DNA of 64,000 nt from Jeotgalibacillus marinus (GTDB lineage: Bacteria > Bacillota > Bacilli > Bacillales > Jeotgalibacillaceae): NCBI RefSeq assembly GCF_040801915.1, contig NZ_JBFMIA010000002.1:389407-453406 (forward strand), written 5' to 3'. Every line of letters starts with the position of its first letter. Positions within the stretch are counted from its first letter, which is position 1. Positions 1-5,808 of the stretch are shown piece by piece. The position numbers and the translations under genes were made by a program. The notes under the pieces were generated by a model. It worked only from the letters and a program-made list of their open reading frames with translations. It was not told the DNA's origin and made no database searches.

Positions 1-1
1 G

Positions 2-472
2 GGTGAAAACCCTTCTGTAACGGTTCTTGATAATGGACATATAGCAGCAGTAAGAGAAGAGGATGGACTTCTTTATTATGACGTAGGTGAATATACTGAC
101 GGAAAAATTGATTGGAATATTGAAATACCAATTGAAATCCCAGAATTAAAATACTTAAATATTGACGAAGTAGATCCAGACAATAATTATGCTTGGGGAG
201 AAGATTCTGCAATAACGGTACTACAAAATGGATTAGTATTAGCTGTTAAAGACCGTTTGGGTGATTTAGGTTTTCAATTAGGAGAGTATCTTGATGGTAA
301 GATGTATTGGACAAGACCTGTTGATTTTGAAAAAGGTCATAATCCTTCCTTAACAACTTCATGGGACGGTACTGTGATAGTTACTTACCATCAAACTGGT
401 TTTCCACAGCATCGACTATATTACCAAACTGTTAGAGTGCCAAATGTCGGTGAAATCTCCGCACTTTTTTAA
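2..472 (+). CDS. Partial repeat protein, probably beta-propeller-like (C-terminal end)
   Basis: The frame is open from the left edge of the window to a TAA, giving the last ~156 residues of a longer protein. It contains a repeated unit of roughly 65-75 residues. One copy has TVLDNGHIAAV followed by DVGEYTDGKIDW; the next has TVLQNGLVLAV followed by QLGEYLDGKMYW; a third partial copy begins NPSLTTSWDGTVIVTY. Alternating short beta-strand-like stretches with G/D turns and a closing W are typical of propeller-type lectin or sialidase-like folds, but no catalytic motif is visible. The function is unknown. The 3' end overlaps the convergent neighbour by 41 bp. The start codon and any signal peptide lie outside the window. 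Confidence 0.6.
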   Translation, partial: GENPSVTVLDNGHIAAVREEDGLLYYDVGEYTDGKIDWNIEIPIEIPELKYLNIDEVDPDNNYAWGEDSAITVLQNGLVLAVKDRLGDLGFQLGEYLDGKMYWTRPVDFEKGHNPSLTTSWDGTVIVTYHQTGFPQHRLYYQTVRVPNVGEISALF

Positions 473-938
473 ATTTCTCAAGAGGAATTAACTCAACTAT
501 TTGTTTATTGTCAACAATACCCCCATAAAGTTCGCTAGAATCTGTCAATATGCAAGTAGCAAAATCTATCTGATCTTGCTGAGCTACGACAAACATAGAG
601 TCGATAGTACCCCTAGCGAAAGAGGGCCATATAAAATTGTCTATATATATTTTTGGTTCCAATTCCTCACCGGTATATAATTCTTTCTTAGTTCTTGTTA
701 TTTTGAATAATTCTTCTTTTGAATTTGCAGTCATAACGCCATCTACATCTAACCCATCTGGCACATCATCTAAGTGATTGTCAATGTGAAAGAGAAATGA
801 ATTTTCTTTTATAGTACCTTTTAATCTTTCTAATTCCCAAGCTGCAAAAGCCCATGAATGGTCTTTCATTATGTATATATTCTTTTCGGGAATGTATATT
901 TTCCAATCAGACATAGAATCAAAAATATCAATATCCAT
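432..938 (-). CDS. UPF0489-family protein
   Basis: A 168-residue cytosolic protein with no membrane segment or signal peptide. The sequence FHIDNHLDDVPDG (about residues 50-62) resembles the conserved acidic/His motif of the UPF0489 family, whose biochemical role is not established. The ATG at 938 is preceded by a good GGAGG at 948-952, so the start is well supported. The C-terminus ends in a basic run (KKVRRFHRHLAL) read from DNA that also encodes the end of the convergent gene. The natural C-terminus may therefore have been replaced at a recombination junction. Family assignment rests on motif resemblance only. Confidence 0.6.
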   Translation of the reverse strand: MDIDIFDSMSDWKIYIPEKNIYIMKDHSWAFAAWELERLKGTIKENSFLFHIDNHLDDVPDGLDVDGVMTANSKEELFKITRTKKELYTGEELEPKIYIDNFIWPSFARGTIDSMFVVAQQDQIDFATCILTDSSELYGGIVDNKQIVELIPLEKFKKVRRFHRHLAL

Positions 939-973
939 TTTAAAAAGCCTCCATAGATTTAGAGTTTAATAAA

Positions 974-1132
974 TCAACTATTGTTTGTCTTTATTCCTCT
1001 CAAGCGAGTAGAACGACCTAACGAAGATACATCTTAAATCTTTAACCATGGTTTATATTCCACACCAATACCAGAGACACGACCTTCTTTAATCCACTTC
1101 TCAATTTTAGATGTTCTTTTTCTTTTGGACAT
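974..1132 (-). pseudogene. tnsA: tnsA remnant (Tn7-like transposase endonuclease subunit, N-terminal fragment)
   Basis: Reading from the ATG at 1132, 32 codons give MSKRKRTSKIEKWIKEGR, then a Gly-rich turn, then EYKPWLKI, and end in TAA at 1034-1036. The same frame continues after the stop as DVSSLGRSTRLRGIKT until a TGA at 974. This corresponds to the TnsA N-terminus of Tn7 (IKEGRGQGHGKDY, PWL, SSGRSHRI), with the stop falling where Tn7 TnsA has the Gln of VQEVP, consistent with CAA to TAA. A normal RBS (AAAGGGG, 7 nt spacing) and a short leader hairpin (1142-1164) remain. Nothing downstream of residue ~51 survives, so this is a truncated and nonsense-mutated remnant. Confidence 0.75.
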
Positions 1133-1200
1133 TAAAACACCCCTTTAGACAATCATATCTAAAGGAGTAAAAACGGTGCAACTTTTTTTCAACCGGTATG

Positions 1201-1228
1201 ACTTTATTGTGGTTATTCTATTTTTTTT
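1201..1228 (+). repeat. Direct repeat copy A (partner at 2676-2702)
   Basis: About 26 bases, core TTGTGGTTATTC followed by a T-rich run, recur in the same orientation at 2676-2702 with two substitutions. Copy A lies just upstream of the tnsA remnant. Copy B lies inside a Tn3-like end. Confidence 0.65.
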
Positions 1229-1240
1229 ATGAAAATAATT

Positions 1241-1373
1241 GTGCATAAAACGATCGTATTATGGACTTTTTTAAACGATCATGAAAACCTAAGGAAAAGC
1301 CATTTATGTTGTCCATAAAACCGTCTTTAATTCAAAGTGTGTTAAATGCAACAGTAAAACGTTTTGTGGACTA
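1241..1373. repeat. Cluster of related ~20-bp motifs, probable Tn7-like transposon end (TnsB-type sites)
   Basis: Copies of a motif close to GTCCATAAAACG occur at 1241-1253 (GTGCATAAAACGA), in inverted orientation overlapping it to 1266 (a nearly perfect dyad 1241-1266), at 1311-1322 (GTCCATAAAACC) and inverted at about 1356-1371 (AAACGTTTTGTGGAC). In Tn7 the transposon end with several TnsB sites lies directly upstream of tnsA, and a tnsA remnant starts 110 bp away here. The alternative is a resolvase res site, since a dyad plus accessory half-sites looks similar. Confidence 0.5.
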
Positions 1374-1537
1374 TCGATGTGAATTGCGTATTACTTGATG
1401 TGAAGTGGGATTCATCAAACAGCATCCCTAAATGTTTTGTAAATTGAAAATCTACAAATAGGTTTTGATCTTTCATTTGCTAGTGAACAGTGGAAAAAAA
1501 CGATTTATGTTCCTAAAGAAAATAACCAATATTTGAT

Positions 1538-1545
1538 GTTATAAT
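1538..1545 (+). promoter_or_regulatory. Candidate -10 element of the small membrane protein gene
   Basis: A TATAAT hexamer at 1540-1545 lies 30 bp upstream of the start codon at 1576. No convincing -35 hexamer is seen at the expected spacing. Confidence 0.35.
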
Positions 1546-1575
1546 TTAGGGGATTACAATATTGGGAGGTATTAG

Positions 1576-1758
1576 ATGAATTCAACTATGCTTTTTATTT
1601 TAACGGTAGTGTCTATGGCCATATGGGTCATGGTTTCCCGAGAATCTATACGTGAGTCAAAAGATAAAGAAAAAAATACAGGTAAAATGATGACGCTGAT
1701 TGCAGCAGGTAGTTTAACTACCATATTTTTTTTAGTCTCACTCTACCAAAAATTGTAG
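1576..1758 (+). CDS. Small two-helix membrane protein, unknown function
   Basis: A 60-residue protein with hydrophobic segments at about residues 4-20 and 41-58, separated by a charged loop (RESIRESKDKEKNTGK). It is probably a hairpin-type inner-membrane protein. The start is well supported by GGGAGG six bases upstream of the ATG, and a TATAAT lies about 30 bp upstream. I do not recognise the family. It sits between Tn7-like end motifs and a Tn3-family transposase tail, on the strand opposite to the surrounding chromosomal genes, so it may be cargo of one of those elements. Small holin- or toxin-like membrane peptides have similar architecture, but nothing in the sequence proves that role. 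Confidence 0.55.
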   Translation: MNSTMLFILTVVSMAIWVMVSRESIRESKDKEKNTGKMMTLIAAGSLTTIFFLVSLYQKL

Positions 1759-1795
1759 TGGTGAAGGTCTATGATCAGCCCCGTTTAAACCGTGC

Positions 1796-1941
1796 CAAGC
1801 TTGGAATACCGTTTATCTCACTGAAGCCACTAATCATTTAAAACAAAATGGGGCGTTAGATGAGAATTGTTACCTCATGTATCACCTCTGGCATGGGAAC
1901 ATATTAATTTCCTTGGTGAATACAAGTTCGATTTACATTAG
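1796..1941 (+). pseudogene. tnpA: Tn3-family transposase TnpA, C-terminal remnant with frameshift
   Basis: From 1802 one frame reads WNTVYLTEATNHLKQNG and ends near ENCYL. After a frame change at about 1873 the next frame reads HVSPLAWEHINFLGEYKF and stops at TAG 1939-1941. Together these match the conserved C-terminus of Tn3-family transposases (WNTVYL...LAHLSPLGWEHINLTGDY). The rest of the ~980-residue protein is absent. A terminator and a 38-bp Tn3-type inverted repeat follow in the order expected for the tnpA end of such an element. Confidence 0.8.
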
Positions 1942-1981
1942 TAAAACTAGTTTACAGTCTTTACCGTCATTGAACATAACT

Positions 1982-2022
1982 AAAGCCGAATTTCCCTTAG
2001 CGTAGGGAAATTCGGCTTTTTT
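1982..2022 (+). terminator. Rho-independent terminator at the end of the tnpA remnant
   Basis: A perfect 15-bp stem (AAAGCCGAATTTCCC at 1982-1996 with its complement at 2005-2019), an 8-nt loop and a T run form a strong terminator between the tnpA tail and the transposon end. Confidence 0.9.
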
Positions 2023-2036
2023 ACTCCAAATATTGT

Positions 2037-2074
2037 CTTAGCGTATATTTCCGTTAAAATGTTGGCGGTACCCC
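2037..2074 (-). mobile_element. Tn3-family 38-bp terminal inverted repeat (tnpA-side end)
   Basis: Read on the minus strand this starts GGGGTACCGCCAACATTT and ends ATATACGCTAAG, exactly 38 bp. It has the GGGG outer end and TAAG inner end of Tn3-family elements such as Tn4430/Tn5401-type transposons. The outer end is at 2074. The tnpA remnant lies on the inner side, as expected. Confidence 0.85.
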
Positions 2075-2214
2075 TAGAAGGAAGGAGGTATTACGGATTA
2101 GAGGAACTATATAGCTAAAATAAATTGAAGGATTTATGAGAAGGACTAACATCCTGTGTCATTCTCTATACACAAAATAGTTTATACTACCTTGAACTGA
2201 GTTATTTTTTTCTA

Positions 2215-2346
2215 CTAATGACCTAAACATGCGCAACCCACGATAATTAATAGAATAAAAAGCACAACAATTAAGATAAAACAGCTGCATCCAGAGTCAG
2301 AACCACCGCCACCGCCGTATACATAACCGCCACTACTACCACTCAT
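2215..2346 (-). CDS. YjcZ-type small membrane protein
   Basis: A 43-residue protein with a Gly/Ser-rich N-terminus (MSGSSGGYVYGGGGGS) followed by one hydrophobic helix (CFILIVVLFILLIIVGCACLG). This is the pattern of the YjcZ/YtxO-like tiny proteins of Bacillaceae, often produced during sporulation. Four Cys residues bracket the helix (positions 20, 22, 38, 40), more than is usual. The ATG at 2346 is preceded by a G-rich RBS (GGGGGGTGA). The gene lies between two Tn3-type ends whose outer sides face each other, so it is probably on original chromosomal sequence. Confidence 0.75.
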   Translation of the reverse strand: MSGSSGGYVYGGGGGSDSGCSCFILIVVLFILLIIVGCACLGH

Positions 2347-2597
2347 ACATTTCACCCCCCCAACAAGTAAATTAAGATGCACTTAAGCACTCTATATACT
2401 CTATGCTTCATTGGATTATGGTGGATAGATGAATGTCTGTAGTTAATATATTTTTATGGACCCTTCTGGTGCAAAAATTGTTCTGTCAGAGACATTCCTA
2501 TAACCGATTCTGGTAGAAGATTAAATAAACAAGAAACTGAGGAGGATTTTTCTATAGTTATTTTGTCAAAAAACAAATAAGAGAATTAATTTAAGAG
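2347..2597. other. Non-coding stretch between the small membrane protein gene and the IS256 fragment
   Basis: I see no gene, RNA or repeat in this stretch. It should contain the promoter of the minus-strand YjcZ-type gene, but no clear hexamers stand out. Confidence 0.4.
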
Positions 2598-2663
2598 AAG
2601 GATCTCAAAACAGCCAAGGACGCACAAGAAATGTTAAAAGAGATGTTTAAAGACGTGATACAA
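2598..2663 (+). pseudogene. IS256-family transposase, N-terminal fragment
   Basis: Twenty-two codons read KDLKTAKDAQEMLKEMFKDVIQ, resembling the N-terminal region of IS256-type transposases in which a similar amphipathic stretch precedes EAELDxxLGY. The frame has a stop just upstream (TAA at 2592-2594). It is interrupted at 2664, exactly where a GGGGTACC transposon-like end begins. The fragment appears to have been cut by a later insertion. Confidence 0.55.
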
Positions 2664-2701
2664 GGGGTACCACCAACTTTGTTGTGGTTATTCCATTTTT
2701 T
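2664..2701 (+). mobile_element. Tn3-like terminal repeat, degenerate or partial
   Basis: Begins GGGGTACCACCAACTTTG, matching 13 of the first 15 bases of the repeat at 2037-2074 (in opposite orientation), then diverges and lacks the inner TAAG. A resolvase start lies on its inner side at 2813, as in the tnpR side of Tn3-family elements. The assignment is plausible but not certain. Confidence 0.5.
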
Positions 2702-2702
2702 T
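2676..2702 (+). repeat. Direct repeat copy B (partner at 1201-1228)
   Basis: The core TTGTGGTTATTC plus T-rich tail repeats the sequence at 1201-1228 in the same orientation, with two substitutions. Confidence 0.65.
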
Positions 2703-2812
2703 ACACTGTTTGGTTCCATAACTTAAAAGATTTGATACTACTTTCAAGGTGTAGTAATATCAAGACCTATGAAGGTGTCATATGTTAGGGTCATAAATGG
2801 AGGGTGAAAATC

Positions 2813-2926
2813 GTGAAATATGGATACGCAAGGGTTAGTACAGCGTCACAAGATTTAGAATCGCAAACTCAATTTCTCCCATTGGCACCAGATCCACTTT
2901 GTCCATATAAAAAAGAGGAGCACTAA
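2813..2926 (+). pseudogene. Serine recombinase (resolvase/invertase), truncated after ~20 residues
   Basis: A GTG start with a strong GGAGG eight bases upstream opens a 37-codon frame beginning MKYGYARVSTASQDLESQTQ. This is the universal N-terminus of resolvases and invertases, including the catalytic Ser of YARVST. After about residue 21 the sequence no longer resembles the family and runs into a terminator. The rest of the catalytic domain and the DNA-binding domain are missing, so the product cannot be an active recombinase. It is probably tnpR of the Tn3-like element whose end lies at 2664. Confidence 0.75.
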
Positions 2927-2941
2927 GCCCCTCTTTTTTTG
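2909..2941. terminator. Bidirectional terminator between the resolvase remnant and the DUF3883 gene
   Basis: A run of A, an imperfect GAGGAGC/GCCCCTC stem and a run of eight T. It can terminate either strand and lies 30 bp past the stop of the three-gene minus-strand operon. Confidence 0.7.
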
Positions 2942-2971
2942 TTCAATTTCGTAATTTTACCTATACATTTT

Positions 2972-3922
2972 TCACCTGTTTTTATTACTACCTCCCTCAA
3001 ATGACACTTTATATTGGATTGGCTCCAAATTTGCATGATAAGAAAGGAAGGAATAGGGATTCTTGATTATTTTGATTGGCTCAATCTGATTAGTCTGATC
3101 TACAAGGTACAAATAGTATAGACTGCCTAATACCTTAGCAATTTTCAATTCATGATCAGACAAATAGAAGGGACCGTCTGGATTAACGCTCTTCACTTCA
3201 ATAAAACGATTTGGCTCTAACCCTGAAGTAGAGAATGATAAAATATCATAACCGGCGTTTACAAAACTGTCCGATATGCATTCTACACGATCAGCCTCCG
3301 CAATAAGCCCCTGTTCCTGAAGCCGTCGTTTTTCATAACAAAGAACATACTCTTCCGCTTCTCTACCCTTTCGCGCCTGTAGTTCCAAAATAGCATGTAA
3401 CTCTTCCTTTGTAATAGGTGGCTGATGATCTCGTACCCATGCATGTTCACCCAACAATTCCAATTGATCATCAGACTGAACTGCAACACCCAGATAAATC
3501 ATCTCTTCTGTCCACTGTTGGAGAGATTTAGAGATCGTTGAACGCATAGCCTGTCTTTTACCTGAATCATTAAAACAAAAATAATTCATCCACTGCTTGT
3601 TTGTCGCATCTTCTAACGAAACATACCACGACGCCATCAGCTTTTTCTGCTTGATGTTCAGATCATAGCAACCTTCACTCCCTGAATCGCATAAACGATG
3701 GCCTCTCGGCTTTATGAACAATTGATGTTTATCATCAATTCCAAGCAACTTTAAAAAAAGAAGAAGTTCTAATACTGGTTTCGACGCTTTTGTTTTTCTA
3801 CCTCCAAGAAAAGAACTTTCCAATAATCGAAAAAGATAACTTTGAGTTATCTGGCATTGATACTTATTTTCGAATTCCTTTACAGTGCGAATTACCCATA
3901 GTAAATCACAAAACTTCTTCAT
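2972..3922 (-). CDS. DUF3883 domain protein, putative PD-(D/E)xK nuclease; third gene of a candidate defence operon
   Basis: A 316-residue protein. The C-terminal part carries the DUF3883/NOV pattern: GREAEEYVLCYEKRRL (about 186-201), then GYDILSF (224-230) and RFIEVKSV (239-246). GYD plus ExK (D226, E242, K244) is the arrangement of a PD-(D/E)xK nuclease-like fold. The N-terminal half is a mixed helical region with no recognised domain. The start overlaps the stop of the helicase gene by 4 bp (ATGA), indicating translational coupling, and a terminator follows. DUF3883 is often fused or adjacent to helicases in restriction-like and defence loci. A role as DNA nuclease or modification sensor is inferred from that context, not demonstrated. 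Confidence 0.8.
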   Translation of the reverse strand: MKKFCDLLWVIRTVKEFENKYQCQITQSYLFRLLESSFLGGRKTKASKPVLELLLFLKLLGIDDKHQLFIKPRGHRLCDSGSEGCYDLNIKQKKLMASWYVSLEDATNKQWMNYFCFNDSGKRQAMRSTISKSLQQWTEEMIYLGVAVQSDDQLELLGEHAWVRDHQPPITKEELHAILELQARKGREAEEYVLCYEKRRLQEQGLIAEADRVECISDSFVNAGYDILSFSTSGLEPNRFIEVKSVNPDGPFYLSDHELKIAKVLGSLYYLYLVDQTNQIEPIKIIKNPYSFLSYHANLEPIQYKVSFEGGSNKNR

Positions 3923-5802
3923 GGCTTCATGCTCTGGATATGTTGAATTACCGTATCAAAATCTTTTTGAAGCTCATTATCCTGACCCCAACCTTCCTGA
4001 ACCAAATCCAACGTACCGATAGGCATGTCTATATCTAAAACACTACGCATTAACAATGCTTTTTCCTGCAAACGCTGATGAATTACCTCGTCGATCGTTG
4101 CTTCACTCTCAATAATATAGTAAGTTGTAGTTTGTTCGTCCGACAATCCGATCCGATGAATGCGATCGAGAGACTGGAGATATTGACCGCAATTGAAACT
4201 CCTGTCTAGATAAATAGCATGGTGACAATCTTTGTGTAAGGAAATAGACTCCGCGCATGCAGCAGGATTCGCAATAAGAATACACGGCTTGTCTGATTGT
4301 TTGAATTGACGGATCTGCTGCTCTCGATTGAACGCCTCATCATCTTCATCACTTTTCGGTACGCCACCATAGATAAGGTAGGTCGTGATTCCAAGCTGTA
4401 TAAAATCCTTTCTTAATTGAAAAATATTGTTAACAAATGTACTCCACAATAGCACTTTATGACCTTGATTAATTAATTTTTTCGCCAGTTCAATTGTTTT
4501 CTGTATCTTGTTTGGCTTTTCATATAGTGGATAATTCTCAATGAGTTTTACCATATCTCCCCCATCGTAAGTAAGTGGTGGTATCTCAAACTCTTGTGAG
4601 AAGTCACCCAAAAGGGCCGGATTTGAAGCAGTTTGCAGGAGTCGGATAATTTTTGCACGCCTGAATCGAGCCATTTGAGTAATCTCACGTGATGAAAACT
4701 CTTTTAATTCTTCAATAGTACGGGCGACTATTATATCGTAAACCTTCTGCTGTAACAACGACATCGGCACGGTAATCCTTTCAACCACAAAGGGAGGAAG
4801 ATCCAGATCCTTCTTATTAATTCGGAAGAAGAAAGGACTGATTTTTTTCTGAATCCACTCAACATCATCTTTATTACGTTTCACTTCAGCTTTATAATGA
4901 TTTTGCTCACCCAATAAAAATTTCCCTGGCCACAGAAACGTCATTTGTGAATAAAGGTCTAACAATCCGTTTGGCATCGGAGTTCCTGTACTTATTGCTC
5001 TTCGTTGGGCGTATGGCGCCAACTTTAAAAGTGCATTCGCCCATGTTCCATTCTCAAAACGTTTAATGTAATGGGACTCATCAACAACGAGCATTATTCG
5101 ATACCGCTTCATTAGTTCAATCAGCTTAACTGCGTCTATAGCAGCCGTTTGAAAGGTTGTCAGAAAAAGGTCGGCACGATCAGGATTTTTGTATTTCTTC
5201 TCTCGATCCGTTCCTAAAAGGCGGTAACTTACTACTGATCTACCGAAGCATGCAGCAAATTCTTCTTCCCATGCCATAAAAGCACTCGGAGGACCTATCA
5301 CTAGAATTTTCTCTATTTCACCCTTCTCTTGCCAAACCGAAAAACCAGCATATAGCATCGTTGTTTTCCCGCTACCCGGTACAGAAAAGTTGGCGGTATT
5401 CTTAACAGCTAGCATATGACGAACCGCTTTCTTTTGATAGGATTTTAATTCCCTCTTAAACCCAGGTAAAATAAGTGCTTCAACATCACCCGTTTCCTCT
5501 TTCACAGCTAGTCCCAGTTTGGATGCATCTTCAAAGATCTGCTTTTCATCACCAATCTTTTTGCTAAGAAGATCAACATTTCCGCTGACCTGAAAAGGGA
5601 TTTTTTTTCTCCTAAAGAATGACTTTAGATCTTCAACAGTACTTCTAATTTTAATTAGGTCATCCATAACATAATTTTTCGAAAACTCACTTTTCACAAA
5701 TCCTTGCTCCCGAAACATAAGTGAATATTGACCAACATACAACTCAGGGCACCTGGTTACATCAACAGTTAGCAAATTCCAGTCGTATTCGATTTTCACC
5801 AT
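3919..5802 (-). CDS. SNF2/superfamily 2 helicase; second gene of a candidate defence operon
   Basis: A 627-residue SF2 ATPase. Visible motifs in order: LKSYQKKAV (119-127, SNF2-type Q region), Walker A VPGSGKTT (141-148), motif II DESH (241-244), motif III STGTP (271-275), motif V-like region ANPAACAESI (511-520) and motif VI QSLDRIHRIG (543-552). Motif VI is the QxxDRxHRxG signature of SNF2-family translocases. About 110 N-terminal residues precede the ATPase core and could read DNA or a partner. The gene starts 6 bp after the ParB-like gene stops and overlaps the DUF3883 gene by 4 bp, so the three are one transcription unit. It is likely a double-stranded DNA translocase rather than a strand-separating helicase. 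All key ATPase residues are present, so it appears functional. Confidence 0.9.
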   Translation of the reverse strand: MVKIEYDWNLLTVDVTRCPELYVGQYSLMFREQGFVKSEFSKNYVMDDLIKIRSTVEDLKSFFRRKKIPFQVSGNVDLLSKKIGDEKQIFEDASKLGLAVKEETGDVEALILPGFKRELKSYQKKAVRHMLAVKNTANFSVPGSGKTTMLYAGFSVWQEKGEIEKILVIGPPSAFMAWEEEFAACFGRSVVSYRLLGTDREKKYKNPDRADLFLTTFQTAAIDAVKLIELMKRYRIMLVVDESHYIKRFENGTWANALLKLAPYAQRRAISTGTPMPNGLLDLYSQMTFLWPGKFLLGEQNHYKAEVKRNKDDVEWIQKKISPFFFRINKKDLDLPPFVVERITVPMSLLQQKVYDIIVARTIEELKEFSSREITQMARFRRAKIIRLLQTASNPALLGDFSQEFEIPPLTYDGGDMVKLIENYPLYEKPNKIQKTIELAKKLINQGHKVLLWSTFVNNIFQLRKDFIQLGITTYLIYGGVPKSDEDDEAFNREQQIRQFKQSDKPCILIANPAACAESISLHKDCHHAIYLDRSFNCGQYLQSLDRIHRIGLSDEQTTTYYIIESEATIDEVIHQRLQEKALLMRSVLDIDMPIGTLDLVQEGWGQDNELQKDFDTVIQHIQSMKP

Positions 5803-5808
5803 TGAAAA

